Origin: Gallionella sp.
GTDB lineage: Bacteria; Pseudomonadota; Gammaproteobacteria; Burkholderiales; Gallionellaceae
Direction of reading: 5' to 3'
Assembly (NCBI GenBank): GCA_028714075.1
Contig: JAQTMZ010000003.1
Location: forward strand, 1 to 64,000
DNA: 64,000 nucleotides
Shown: in pieces, positions 18,074-28,341 of the stretch
Position numbering within the stretch: position 1 is the first letter of the stretch
How the letters are laid out: each line of letters opens with the position of its first letter
The notes under the pieces: model-generated
Told to the model about the DNA's origin: nothing
Databases searched by the model: none
Seen by the model: the letters and a program-made list of their open reading frames with translations, nothing else
Translations under genes and position numbers: made by a program

Positions 18074-18796
18074 ATGCGCCTGTACCAGAAATTTCTCGAC
18101 GGCGTGCCGGAGTATCTGGCGCGTTATTACTGGTGGGCATACCTGTGGCGCTGGGGCATCTGGTTCTTCGATCATCAGCCCGTCATTAACGCCATTCTGT
18201 TCGGCCAGTACGACAAGTTGCTGAAAAGCACGCTGGCGCAAGTCGAGGGCCATCCCGCCGCGCAGATACTGCAACTGACCTGCGTGTACGGCAAGCTCAC
18301 TCCCGCGCTGTTGTCCGGCACATGCAATGAAGTTCACTTGTGCGATGTCGCAACAGGACAGTTGCAGTTGGCGCGGCGCAAAACCATGCACGGCACGAAC
18401 CGCTGCCATCTGGCGCGCATGAATGCGGAATGCCTTGGCTACCGCGACGATGCGTTTGATCAAGTGATTGTGTTTTTTCTGTTTCACGAAATGCCTGCCG
18501 ATGCGCGCCATAATACCTATGCCGAGATTGCACGCGTGGTGCGCGCGGGCGGCTCGGTGCTGATCACCGAATATGCAGCAACCCCGCAGCGCCACTGGCT
18601 GTATCGCTTCACGCCATTCCGCTGGCTGCTTGGCCGCCTTGAACCCTTCCTGCCGGAGTTTTGGCGGGAAGATGTTGCGGCGAAATTAAGCGGGGCGCTC
18701 AAGCAAAATGGCAAAGCGTTGGACGGTGAGCCCTGCGTCGGCTATTGCTTTGCGGGGTTTTATCGCATCATGCGGTTTAATCTGGCAGCGCGCTGA
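18074..18796 (+). CDS. SAM-dependent methyltransferase-like protein resembling RquA (rhodoquinone biosynthesis)
   Basis: In this 240-residue protein motif I is not the usual GxGxG but QLTCVYGKLT (residues 67-76). It is followed by an acidic Asp91 and the motif FDQVIVFFLFHEMP (128-141). VPEYLARYYWWAYL at the N-terminus, the VYG motif and LLFHE-type wording recall RquA, the enzyme that turns ubiquinone into rhodoquinone for anaerobic fumarate reduction. UbiE/COQ5-type methyltransferases are more distant relatives. The RquA assignment rests on remembered motif resemblance and is not certain. No other quinone genes are adjacent. Confidence 0.6.
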   Translation: MRLYQKFLDGVPEYLARYYWWAYLWRWGIWFFDHQPVINAILFGQYDKLLKSTLAQVEGHPAAQILQLTCVYGKLTPALLSGTCNEVHLCDVATGQLQLARRKTMHGTNRCHLARMNAECLGYRDDAFDQVIVFFLFHEMPADARHNTYAEIARVVRAGGSVLITEYAATPQRHWLYRFTPFRWLLGRLEPFLPEFWREDVAAKLSGALKQNGKALDGEPCVGYCFAGFYRIMRFNLAAR

Positions 18797-18880
18797 GTGC
18801 GGCTACGCCAATGAACCTTTAGCCGAAGCAGGCCGCCAGCCCGATGCAGTGATTTGCCGTACCTTTACCTTGCCCGCCAA

Positions 18881-20062
18881 TTATTTTTTGGGGAACTCGT
18901 TAATCAAGTCCAGGTATTTGCTGTCATCATTGGAGGTCGGAGAAACCATAGCTGATTTAAATTCGGCAAGGCTGTATTGGCGGAGCAAATTTTTTTGCCT
19001 CCGGTATAAAAACCACAACAATGCCAGCAACAGCAAAATAACGGCAATTAAACTCCAGCGCAATACGGTAGTGCTGCCAGCGTCCGGCTGTTGGGTGATT
19101 TGCGCGGGAATTTTTACGGGGGATGCCGCAGGAGCAGACACAGCAACCGGGCTGCTTGCCGGGATATGAAGGGCAGGCGTCATCTCCAAAGTTACTGCGG
19201 GGGCTGAAGCTGCGCCGGGCCGGGTCTTTAGCCTTTCCACTTCCTTGAGCAAGGCTATTTGTTTCTCAAGCATGGCAATTTGTTGCCCGATCGCATCGTT
19301 CTCTTTTTGAAGCGCGATTATCTCATCGGCGTACGAGCCTTCCTTCTTGATCAGCAATTCCGGCGCCGCTGCTTTATTTGTCTGCCGTTTTGCTTTCGCT
19401 ACCCGCTTGGCCGAAGCATCGGATTTGTCGCGTTTTGTATGTCCGACCTTCTTTGCATCGGTTGCGCTTACTTCAGCCGGAAGATTTTTGCTCTTGCCGG
19501 GAGAGGCTTTTGCCGGTTCATGCGGCACCGGTTTGTCTTCAATGTTGCCCGGTATTTCAACAACATTTCCCATGATGACGCCATATTTGCCCGACGGTGC
19601 GGAGGTGTTTACGGTGACATCGTCGCCATTTGATGTTTCGGTTGGCGTGTCGTTGCTATTCTTAAATTCAGGCAGGAAATCAAACGTCTTGTAAACCGGG
19701 CCGCTGGATGGCGACCTATATTTGATGATGAGGCGATAAAAGAAATCCTCGCTTCTTTCGCCGTCTACCCGCAGAAAATATTGCCCGTCCGGTTTTTTCT
19801 TGATAAAGAAGGTCAAGCGTTTTTCATAAACCGAACCGCATCCGGCAGGTGTGCTGCCGATCAATGACGAGCGGCATTCGCTGCCTCTTACCTGGTAGAA
19901 CTTGACGTCTTTATCGTAAGCGCCCACCAAGGAAATGTTGGCCGAAAAAGGTTCGCCGACGCGGCTGACCATTTGCCCTTCGCCCAACGACATCGCCGCT
20001 GCGGACGGTGCAAGGCAGGCAAATGAAAAGGCCAACAGAAAGTTTTTTAATGTGAATTTCAT
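18881..20062 (-). CDS. FimV-like exported protein with coiled coil and one membrane helix
   Basis: The 393-residue protein has a signal peptide ending near AAAMS (about residue 24). A FimV N-terminal-like segment follows (LGEGQMVSRVGEPFSANISL), then a beta-rich region with two or three Cys. A Lys/Ala-rich linker leads to a coiled coil (about 240-280, IIALQKENDAIGQQIAMLEK), a Pro/Ala stretch, a membrane helix (about 335-357) and a short cytoplasmic tail. FimV/HubP proteins organise poles and type IV pili but are usually much longer and contain LysM. No LysM is evident here. It lies downstream of gatB. Confidence 0.6.
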   Translation of the reverse strand: MKFTLKNFLLAFSFACLAPSAAAMSLGEGQMVSRVGEPFSANISLVGAYDKDVKFYQVRGSECRSSLIGSTPAGCGSVYEKRLTFFIKKKPDGQYFLRVDGERSEDFFYRLIIKYRSPSSGPVYKTFDFLPEFKNSNDTPTETSNGDDVTVNTSAPSGKYGVIMGNVVEIPGNIEDKPVPHEPAKASPGKSKNLPAEVSATDAKKVGHTKRDKSDASAKRVAKAKRQTNKAAAPELLIKKEGSYADEIIALQKENDAIGQQIAMLEKQIALLKEVERLKTRPGAASAPAVTLEMTPALHIPASSPVAVSAPAASPVKIPAQITQQPDAGSTTVLRWSLIAVILLLLALLWFLYRRQKNLLRQYSLAEFKSAMVSPTSNDDSKYLDLINEFPKK

Positions 20063-20183
20063 ATGTGAAACAGAGCACCATGCCAGGCAGGATATTCAGC
20101 TTGAAAAGCGGCAACCCAACAAAATTGCGCGCGATCCCCGTTCAGAGCGCCGGATTGTAGCGTATTTCGCAGGGCGGCTTGAT

Positions 20184-21695
20184 TCAACCGGAAAGCTTCC
20201 GCTTCAGGATCTCGTTCAATTGCGCGGGGTTGGCTTTACCCTTGCTGGCTTTCATTGCCAGGCCGACGAAGAAGCCGAACAGCTTATCCTTGCCGCTGCG
20301 GTACTCGGTAACTTTGTCCGCGTTGGCGGCGATGATCTCGTCCACCAGCGCTTCGATCGCCCCGCTGTCGGAAACTTGCTTCAGTCCTTTGGCTTCGATG
20401 ATGGCATCGGCATCGCCGCCTTCAGACCACATTGCACGGAACACGTCTTTGGCACCCGCATTGGAGATGGTGCTGTCCGCGATGCGCTGCAACATGCCGC
20501 CGAGTTGCTGCGGCGTGATCGGGCACTGCGTCATTTCCAGTCCATCGCGGTTTAATTGCGCGCTGACTTCGCCGATTAGCCAGTTGGCGCACATCTTGGC
20601 AGAGGTAGAAGATTGATTTTCTCGTTCGCCTCCTCGCCCGCTTGCGGGAGAGGATTGAGGAGAGGGAGACATTTCGGCCAAAACGGCCTCAAAAAAATCC
20701 GCCATCTCACGCGATGCGGTGAGGCTGTTGGCATCGTAGGCGGAGAGTGCGTACTCGCTGGTGTAGCGTTCGCGCCTGGCTTGCGGCAGTTCAGGCAATG
20801 TGGCGCGCACTTGTTCGAGCATCGCGGGTGTGATGTCCAGCGGCAACAGATCGGGATCGGGAAAGTAGCGATAGTCATGCGCGTCTTCCTTGCTGCGCAT
20901 CGCGTGGGTCGTGCCGGTATCCGGGTTGAACAGGATGGTGGCTTGCTGAATTTTGCCGCCGTTTTCCAGCGTGCCGATCTGCCATTGCACCTCGTAATCG
21001 ATGGCCTGTTGCATAAATTTGAACGAGTTGAGGTTCTTGATTTCGCGGCGCGTGCCGAGCGGTGCGCCAGTCTTGCGCACCGACACGTTCACATCGCAAC
21101 GGAACGAACCCTCCTGCATATTGCCGTCGCAGATGCCGATCCAGCGCACCAGCGAATGCAGGGCTTTGGCATACGCCACCGCTTCGGCAGCGGAACACAT
21201 ATCCGGTTCGGAAACGATCTCCAGCAGCGGTGTGCCCGCGCGGTTGAGGTCGATGCCGGTCATGCCGTGGAAGTCGCCGTGCAGCGATTTCCCGGCATCT
21301 TCTTCCAGATGGGCGCGGGTGATGCGCACCACTTTTTCGTAGGGCTTCGCATTACCCGATAGCGGCTCGACCTGGATGGTCAGCGCACCCTGGCCGACCA
21401 CCGGCAAATCGAACTGGCTGATCTGGTAGCCCTTGGGCAGGTCGGGGTAGAAGTAATTCTTGCGCGCGAATACCGAGTGCGGCGCGATGTGCGCGCCGAC
21501 GGCGAGGCCGAACTTGATGGCGCGTTCCACCGCGCCCTTGTTCAGCACCGGCAGCACGCCGGGCAGCGCGATGCTTACCGCATCGGCTTGCGTGTTCGGC
21601 TCCGCGCCGAACGCGGTCGAAGCGCCGGAGAATATCTTGCTGCTGGTCGAGAGCTGTGCGTGCACTTCCAGCCCGATAACGATTTCCCACTGCAT
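20184..21695 (-). CDS. gatB: Aspartyl/glutamyl-tRNA amidotransferase subunit B
   Basis: GatB phosphorylates mischarged Glu-tRNA(Gln)/Asp-tRNA(Asn) and passes it ammonia from GatA. The 503 residues show [25 protein letters not shown], the RCDVNVSVR segment and the C-terminal YqeY-like tail domain. It is about 20 residues longer than usual because of an in-frame palindromic insertion (20608-20672). A separate glnS is also present at 57554, so GatCAB may act mainly on Asn-tRNA. Confidence 0.96.
   Translation of the reverse strand: MQWEIVIGLEVHAQLSTSSKIFSGASTAFGAEPNTQADAVSIALPGVLPVLNKGAVERAIKFGLAVGAHIAPHSVFARKNYFYPDLPKGYQISQFDLPVVGQGALTIQVEPLSGNAKPYEKVVRITRAHLEEDAGKSLHGDFHGMTGIDLNRAGTPLLEIVSEPDMCSAAEAVAYAKALHSLVRWIGICDGNMQEGSFRCDVNVSVRKTGAPLGTRREIKNLNSFKFMQQAIDYEVQWQIGTLENGGKIQQATILFNPDTGTTHAMRSKEDAHDYRYFPDPDLLPLDITPAMLEQVRATLPELPQARRERYTSEYALSAYDANSLTASREMADFFEAVLAEMSPSPQSSPASGRGGERENQSSTSAKMCANWLIGEVSAQLNRDGLEMTQCPITPQQLGGMLQRIADSTISNAGAKDVFRAMWSEGGDADAIIEAKGLKQVSDSGAIEALVDEIIAANADKVTEYRSGKDKLFGFFVGLAMKASKGKANPAQLNEILKRKLSG
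20608..20672. repeat. In-frame palindromic repeat inserted in gatB
   Basis: On the minus strand this segment encodes residues about 341-362, including [18 protein letters not shown], between FFEAVLAEM and [10 protein letters not shown]. Those two parts are nearly contiguous in ordinary GatB. The DNA contains the near-palindrome CTCGCCCG-CTTG-CGGGAGAG (20634-20652), typical of dispersed extragenic repeats. Boundaries are approximate. Confidence 0.75.
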
Positions 21696-21712
21696 GGTTC
21701 TAACCCCTTTTT

Positions 21713-21783
21713 GCCACAGAGAACACAGAGATCGCAGAGAGTGTGCAGAGGATTTTCTCTGTGTGCTCTGTGATCTCTGTGGC
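21713..21783. repeat. Imperfect inverted repeat between gatB and gatA
   Basis: Arms 21713-21740 and 21756-21783 pair at 24 of 28 positions and consist largely of repeated CACAGAG / CTCTGTG words. It fills nearly all of the 98 bases between gatA and gatB, within one transcription unit. Similar CACAGAG-rich palindromes occur widely as dispersed elements. Confidence 0.85.
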
Positions 21784-21793
21784 TATTGTCTTT

Positions 21794-23248
21794 TCAAATT
21801 CCATTTGGAGTCCGAACATGCCAGTCGGTCGCCAGTTGATATTGGTGCGCGGCATTCAGCATGTGCGCCTCGGCGAAATAGTTGCCGATGATCTGCAAGC
21901 CCACCGGCATATTGGCCGCGCCGAAGCCGCACGGGATGGACATGCCGGGCAGTCCCGCCAAGTTTACCGCGATGGTGTAGATGTCGGACAGGTACATCTG
22001 CACCGGGTCGTCGCCCTTCTCGCCCAGCTTGAACGCGGTGCTCGGGCTGGTTGGCCCGATGATGATGTCGCATTGTTTGAACGCATCGGTGAAATCCTGC
22101 GCGATCAGGCGGCGGATTTTCTGCGCCTGCAAATAATAGGCGTCGTAGTAGCCGTGGCTCAGCACGTAGGTGCCGATCATGATGCGCCGTTTTACTTCCG
22201 CACCGAAGCCCTGCGCGCGACTCTTTTCGTACATGTCGGCGAGGTCGGTGTAGTCCGGCGCGCGGTAGCCGTAGCGCACGCCGTCGAAGCGCGACAGGTT
22301 GCTCGACGCTTCCGCCGGAGCCAATACGTAATACACCGGAACCGACAGTTTTGAATTCGGCAGACTGATTTCGACGATGGACGCGCCGAGTTTTTTGTAT
22401 TCGGCGATGGCCGTTTCGACGGCCTTGCCGACATCGCTGCTCAGGCCTTCGGCAAAAAATTCTTTCGGCAAGCCGATGCGCAGGCCTGTCAGCGGCTTGC
22501 TCAAGTCGCGCGCGTAATCTTCCTTGTCGCGTTGCAGGCTGGTGGAATCGCGCTCGTCAAATCCGGCCATGGTGTTCAGCAGCAGTGCCAAATCTTCCGC
22601 GCTGCGCGCCATCGGGCCTGCTTGGTCGAGGCTGGAGGCGAAGGCGATCATGCCGTAGCGCGACACCGTGCCGTAGGTCGGTTTGAGGCCGGAGATGCCG
22701 CACAGTGCGGCGGGTTGGCGTATCGAGCCGCCGGTGTCGGTTCCGGTCGCGGCGGCACACAGCCGCGCGGCCACCGCACAGGCCGAACCGCCGGAACTGC
22801 CGCCGGGTACGGCGTTCTGATCCCACGGGTTTTTTACCGCGCCGAAATACGAGGTTTCGTTGGACGAACCCATCGCGAATTCGTCCATGTTGGTCTTGCC
22901 GAGGTTTACCGCACCCGCGCTGTTGAATTGCCCGATGACATGCGCATCGTAGGGCGCGACGAAATTTTCCAGCATTTTCGAGCCGCAGGTGGTACGCCAG
23001 CCCTTGGCGCAGAAGATGTCTTTCTGGGCTATCGGTATGCCGGTGAGCGCTTGCGCAGTGCCGCCGGACAGCCGCGCATCCGCCGCACGCGCTTGCGCCA
23101 GGCTGGTCTCGGCGTGGGTGGTGATATAGGCATTCAGCGCGGGATTGAGCGCGGCGATGCGGTCGAGGTAAAGCTGCGTCAGCTCGACGCTGGAGATTTT
23201 TTTGGCGCGCAGCGCGCTGCCGAGTTGCTGCAAACTGGAATTAAGCAT
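21794..23248 (-). CDS. gatA: Aspartyl/glutamyl-tRNA amidotransferase subunit A
   Basis: GatA is the amidase that releases ammonia from glutamine. The 484 residues hold the Ser-cisSer-Lys triad: Lys in [14 protein letters not shown], the Ser pair in [13 protein letters not shown] and [15 protein letters not shown]. The C-terminal metal/helix region is complete. It starts 8 bases after the gatC stop. Confidence 0.98.
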   Translation of the reverse strand: MLNSSLQQLGSALRAKKISSVELTQLYLDRIAALNPALNAYITTHAETSLAQARAADARLSGGTAQALTGIPIAQKDIFCAKGWRTTCGSKMLENFVAPYDAHVIGQFNSAGAVNLGKTNMDEFAMGSSNETSYFGAVKNPWDQNAVPGGSSGGSACAVAARLCAAATGTDTGGSIRQPAALCGISGLKPTYGTVSRYGMIAFASSLDQAGPMARSAEDLALLLNTMAGFDERDSTSLQRDKEDYARDLSKPLTGLRIGLPKEFFAEGLSSDVGKAVETAIAEYKKLGASIVEISLPNSKLSVPVYYVLAPAEASSNLSRFDGVRYGYRAPDYTDLADMYEKSRAQGFGAEVKRRIMIGTYVLSHGYYDAYYLQAQKIRRLIAQDFTDAFKQCDIIIGPTSPSTAFKLGEKGDDPVQMYLSDIYTIAVNLAGLPGMSIPCGFGAANMPVGLQIIGNYFAEAHMLNAAHQYQLATDWHVRTPNGI

Positions 23249-23256
23249 GATTCGGG

Positions 23257-23556
23257 CTATTCGATGACTTGTGGAACGAGATACAGCCCGGCCTCGACTT
23301 GCGGTGCAATGGACTGGAACAGCTCGCGCTGGTTGGCTTCCGTCACGATATCTTCACGCAGTCGCTGCGCCACGTCCTGGGCATGCGACATCGGCGCGAT
23401 GCCTTGGGTATCGACGGCCTGCATTTCCGCAATCAGGGCAAAAATGCCGGACAATTGCGTGCGGGCCGCCTCAATTTCCGTTTCGTCCATCGCCAGCCGC
23501 GCCAAGCGGGCGACTTTCCGGACATCTGCATTGGCCAAAAACATAGTAGGGGACAT
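23257..23556 (-). CDS. gatC: Aspartyl/glutamyl-tRNA amidotransferase subunit C
   Basis: GatC is the small chaperone subunit of 99 residues. It has the family pattern [20 protein letters not shown], an [20 protein letters not shown] helix and a [13 protein letters not shown] tail. An in-frame ATG four codons later (23544) is an alternative start. The gene is divergent from mreB and first in gatCAB. Confidence 0.95.
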   Translation of the reverse strand: MSPTMFLANADVRKVARLARLAMDETEIEAARTQLSGIFALIAEMQAVDTQGIAPMSHAQDVAQRLREDIVTEANQRELFQSIAPQVEAGLYLVPQVIE

Positions 23557-23615
23557 AGTAAAAACTTTATTGAAATAAGCCTAATAGGGTATCATAAAGG
23601 GGTTTATTGACGCAC

Positions 23616-24831
<1,216 letters not shown>

Positions 24832-24854
24832 TCATTTCTGGGGAGTAGAAAATG

Positions 24855-24900
24855 GGGAGTGGGTAGTGGAGGAGAGCAGTTTTTTCTACTACCCACTCCC
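24855..24900. repeat. Inverted repeat between mreB and mreC
   Basis: Perfect 13-base arms (GGGAGTGGGTAGT at 24855-24867, complement at 24888-24900) enclose 20 bases. A further GGGGAGTAG copy stands upstream and more CTGCTCCCTGCC downstream, so the true element may span about 24838-24919. It fills the mreB-mreC gap and could act as an attenuating or processing hairpin. Confidence 0.88.
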
Positions 24901-24923
24901 TGCTTCCTGCTCCCTGCCAAAAA

Positions 24924-25835
24924 ATGGAAAACACGCAATCCTTCCAGTTTTTCAATCGTGGCCCCAGCCCTGCGGTGCGGCTGGTATTTTTCTCGGTACT
25001 TTCGCTCTTGCTGTTATTCGTGGATGCGCGCTACCGCTATCTGGAATCCACGCGCAGCGCATTATCCGTGCTGGTTTCGCCGATACAGCGACTGGCGACC
25101 CTGCCAGGGGTATTGTGGCAGCAGGCAGGCGACTTCTTTATTACGCAGCGCAGCCTGGTAGAAGAGAATAAATTATTGCACCGGCAGCATCAGGGCGATG
25201 CGGCGCAGTTGTCGCAATGGCAGGCATTGCAACAGGAAAACCAGCAATTGCGCAATTTGCTGGCGCTGCCGCAACGCAGCGAATTCAATGCGCAACCGGC
25301 AGAAATTGTGTATACGGAGCGCGATGTGTTCAGGCGCCGCGTGCTGATCAATAAAGGCGCAGATACCAGTTTGCATGCCGGGCAAGTGGTGATGGACGAT
25401 ATCGGTATCGTCGGGCAAATCACACGCGTCTACCCGTGGCTTTCCGAAGTTACACTGATTACCGAAAAAGATCATGCCGTACCGGTACAGGTGCTGCGCA
25501 ACGGCTTGCGCACCATTGTGTTCGGTGCGGGCGATACCAGCCAGTTGTCGTTGCGTTACATGCCGATCAGTTCCGACATCCAGAACGGTGATGTACTGGT
25601 AACGTCGGGGATAGACGGCATTTATCCGCCGGGCATCCCGGTCGCCAAGGTGGTCAAGATCGAACGCGATGCGGCTTATCCGTTTGCGCGTGTTGTCTGC
25701 CTGCCGGTGGCCGGGGTGGACAAACATCGTTATTTGCTGGTTTTGTCCGATTTGCCCAAGCTGCCGGAGCGCCCGCCTGAAGAGCCCGCAGTAACCGGCA
25801 CAACGCAGAATTTAAAGATGAAGCATAAAAAGTAA
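24924..25835 (+). CDS. mreC: Rod-shape-determining protein MreC
   Basis: MreC is a bitopic protein of 303 residues with a membrane helix at about residues 16-35. A coiled coil follows (LVEENKLLHRQHQGDAAQL) and then the periplasmic double beta-barrel domain (GIVGQITRVYPWLSEVTLITEKDHAVPV in two adjoining stretches). It connects MreB with PBP2/RodA. mreD begins immediately after its stop. Confidence 0.95.
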   Translation: MENTQSFQFFNRGPSPAVRLVFFSVLSLLLLFVDARYRYLESTRSALSVLVSPIQRLATLPGVLWQQAGDFFITQRSLVEENKLLHRQHQGDAAQLSQWQALQQENQQLRNLLALPQRSEFNAQPAEIVYTERDVFRRRVLINKGADTSLHAGQVVMDDIGIVGQITRVYPWLSEVTLITEKDHAVPVQVLRNGLRTIVFGAGDTSQLSLRYMPISSDIQNGDVLVTSGIDGIYPPGIPVAKVVKIERDAAYPFARVVCLPVAGVDKHRYLLVLSDLPKLPERPPEEPAVTGTTQNLKMKHKK

Positions 25836-26354
25836 ATGCCCTACATTGCCTCCGACAGCCCGGAAATTCAGCGCCCGATCAGCACTACCTTCATACTGGT
25901 GAGCGTGTTGGTCGCGCTGTTCCTGAACGGGTTGCCATGGGAGGGGATCTGGCTGATGCTGCGCCCGGACTTTGTTGCGGTGGTGATGCTGCATTGGTGT
26001 ACGCATAAGCCGTTGCGCGTCGGTATCGGGCTATCGTGGATGGTGGGGATACTCGCCGATGTGGCCGATGCCAGTTTGTTCGGGCAGCATGCGCTGGCCT
26101 ATACGCTGCTCGCCTTTGGCGGTGCGGTGCTGCATCATCGCTTGAAGATGTTCGACCTGCGCCGGCAAACTACCCAGGTGTTCGGTATCTTTGTGCTGAC
26201 CTACGTGGTGTACGCGCTGGTGCATTGGCAGGTAAACGGCTATGTGGTGTGGGCGTACTTTCTCGGTTGCCTGACTTCGACTTTGCTGTGGGCACCGCTC
26301 AGTATAATGTTCCAGGCGTTACGGCAGATGCGCGCGGACAATAAGGGTCAATAG
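25836..26354 (+). CDS. mreD: Rod-shape-determining protein MreD
   Basis: This hydrophobic protein of 172 residues has about five membrane helices, with RPDFVAVVMLHWCTH and GLSWMVGILADVADASLFGQHALAY typical of MreD. The ATG follows the mreC stop with no gap. It is the least conserved elongasome member, so the call relies on position as well as sequence. Confidence 0.93.
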   Translation: MPYIASDSPEIQRPISTTFILVSVLVALFLNGLPWEGIWLMLRPDFVAVVMLHWCTHKPLRVGIGLSWMVGILADVADASLFGQHALAYTLLAFGGAVLHHRLKMFDLRRQTTQVFGIFVLTYVVYALVHWQVNGYVVWAYFLGCLTSTLLWAPLSIMFQALRQMRADNKGQ

Positions 26355-26439
26355 GGGTGAGCGCAAATCGGCACCGGCTTGGAGGGCTGCCGCAGAGTTG
26401 CGGCAGCGAATACCGAATTTATTCCTCTGCGCGCGATAC

Positions 26440-28341
26440 ATGAACAAGTACGTCGAGCTAAAAAACCATCAGCGCGAGATATTTTATTTCCGGCTGCGCC
26501 TGGCCATCAGTATTATTTTTGCGTTGGCCTTGCTGGGGATTTTGCTGGTGCGCCTGGTTTACCTGCAAGCGGTGCGCCATGACTATTACCAGACGCTGGC
26601 GGAAAGCAACCGCATCTCCATCGTTCCGATCGTTCCCAACCGCGGCCTGATCCTCGACCGCAACGGCGTGGTGCTGGCGCACAATTATTCCGGCTATACG
26701 CTGGAAATCAACTCGGGCAAAACCGCCGACGTTGAGGCCACGATCAACGAGCTGTCCACGCTGGTCAGCATCACCCCCAAGGACCGCAAACGCTTCAAGA
26801 AGCTGCTCACCGAGCGGCGCAATTCCGAAACCCTGATGATCCGCAACCGGCTCACCGACGAAGAGGTCGCGCGCTTTGCCGCGCAGCAGTACCGTTTTCC
26901 GGGGGTCGAGATCAAGGCGCGGCTGTTTCGCGATTACCCGTTCAGCGAAAAGACCGCGCACCTGATCGGCTATATCGGGCGTATCAACCAGACCGATGTC
27001 GACCAGCTCGAGGAAAGCGAAATGGCGGCCAACTATCGCGGCTCCGATTACATCGGCAAAACCGGACTGGAGCAGAGCTACGAAAACGAGTTGCATGGCA
27101 CCACCGGCGTGGAGCAGGTCGAGGTGGATTCGGGCGGACGGGCAGTGCGCATGCTGTCGCGTACCCCGCCGGCTTCAGGCAACACGCTGGTGTTGAGCAT
27201 CGACGCGAAATTGCAGGAGATCGCCGAGCAGTCATTCGGCAATTATCGCGGCGCGCTGGTGGCCATCGACCCGAACAATGGCGAAGTGCTGGCTTTTGTC
27301 AGCAAGCCCGGTTACGACCCCAGCCTGTTTGTCGATGGGATCGACCCGCAAAGCTGGGACGAGCTGAATAATTCGCCCGATGTACCGCTCAACAACCGCG
27401 CGCTGCGCGGCCAGTATCCGCCGGGTTCCACGATCAAGCCGTTCATGGCATTGGCCGGCCTGTTCTATAACACCCGCTCACCCGGCCGCACTATCAGCGA
27501 TCCGGGCTACTTCAACCTGGCCGGCAGCAGCCATCAATATCGCGACTGGAAGAAGGGCGGGCACGGCAGCGTGGATATGTTCAAGTCCATCGTTATTTCC
27601 TGCGACACCTATTACTATGGCCTGGCCACGGAACTGGGCATAGACAATATTTATAGTTTTCTGTCGCGCTTCGGTTTCGGCAAGAAAACCGGCCTCGACC
27701 TAGAAGGAGAAACCTCCGGCCTGCTGCCCTCGCAGGAATGGAAAATGAAACGCTACAAGGAAAAATGGTATGCGGGGGACACCGTTTCGGTGGGCATCGG
27801 ACAGGGCTACAACCTGGTAACCCCGATGCAGCTGGCTTTTGCGACTGCGACACTGGCCAATAACGGCATCGGCTACAAGCCGCACCTGGTCAGGGAAGTG
27901 CGCAGTGCGCGCAACAATGAAAACCGCCTGATCGAAGCCAAGCTGGAATTCGACATGCAGATTGACCCGGCGCATCTCGATCTGGTGAAACGCGCCATGG
28001 CGGCGGTTACCCAGCCCGGCGGCACCGCCGCACAAGCCGCTGCCGGTGCGCCCTACCACATTGCCGGCAAGACCGGCACGGCACAGGTGATCGCGATGAA
28101 ACAGGGCGAAAAATATGACGCCAGCAAGATCGATGAGCGGCATCGCGACCACGCGTGGTTCATCGCCTTTGCACCGGCCGAACAACCCAGGATCGCGCTG
28201 GTGGTGCTGGCCGAAAACGGCGGGCACGGCGGCGGCACGGCCGCCCCGATTGCGCGCAAGGTGCTCGATTACTACCTGCTGGGCAAGGTGCCGAAGCCTT
28301 TGGCCGACGTGGCGGATAGCGAGGACGATCAGCATGACTAA
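26440..28341 (+). CDS. mrdA: Penicillin-binding protein 2 (elongation-specific transpeptidase)
   Basis: PBP2 cross-links lateral-wall peptidoglycan. From the chosen ATG it has 633 residues: one membrane helix (about 20-42), the pedestal domain, and a transpeptidase domain with STIK (PPGSTIKPFMAL), SCDTYY and KTGTAQ motifs. A TTG 14 codons upstream (26398) also has a weak GGAGGG ahead of it. The start MNKYVELKNHQREI fits the family better. The stop overlaps rodA by 8 bases. Confidence 0.95.
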   Translation: MNKYVELKNHQREIFYFRLRLAISIIFALALLGILLVRLVYLQAVRHDYYQTLAESNRISIVPIVPNRGLILDRNGVVLAHNYSGYTLEINSGKTADVEATINELSTLVSITPKDRKRFKKLLTERRNSETLMIRNRLTDEEVARFAAQQYRFPGVEIKARLFRDYPFSEKTAHLIGYIGRINQTDVDQLEESEMAANYRGSDYIGKTGLEQSYENELHGTTGVEQVEVDSGGRAVRMLSRTPPASGNTLVLSIDAKLQEIAEQSFGNYRGALVAIDPNNGEVLAFVSKPGYDPSLFVDGIDPQSWDELNNSPDVPLNNRALRGQYPPGSTIKPFMALAGLFYNTRSPGRTISDPGYFNLAGSSHQYRDWKKGGHGSVDMFKSIVISCDTYYYGLATELGIDNIYSFLSRFGFGKKTGLDLEGETSGLLPSQEWKMKRYKEKWYAGDTVSVGIGQGYNLVTPMQLAFATATLANNGIGYKPHLVREVRSARNNENRLIEAKLEFDMQIDPAHLDLVKRAMAAVTQPGGTAAQAAAGAPYHIAGKTGTAQVIAMKQGEKYDASKIDERHRDHAWFIAFAPAEQPRIALVVLAENGGHGGGTAAPIARKVLDYYLLGKVPKPLADVADSEDDQHD

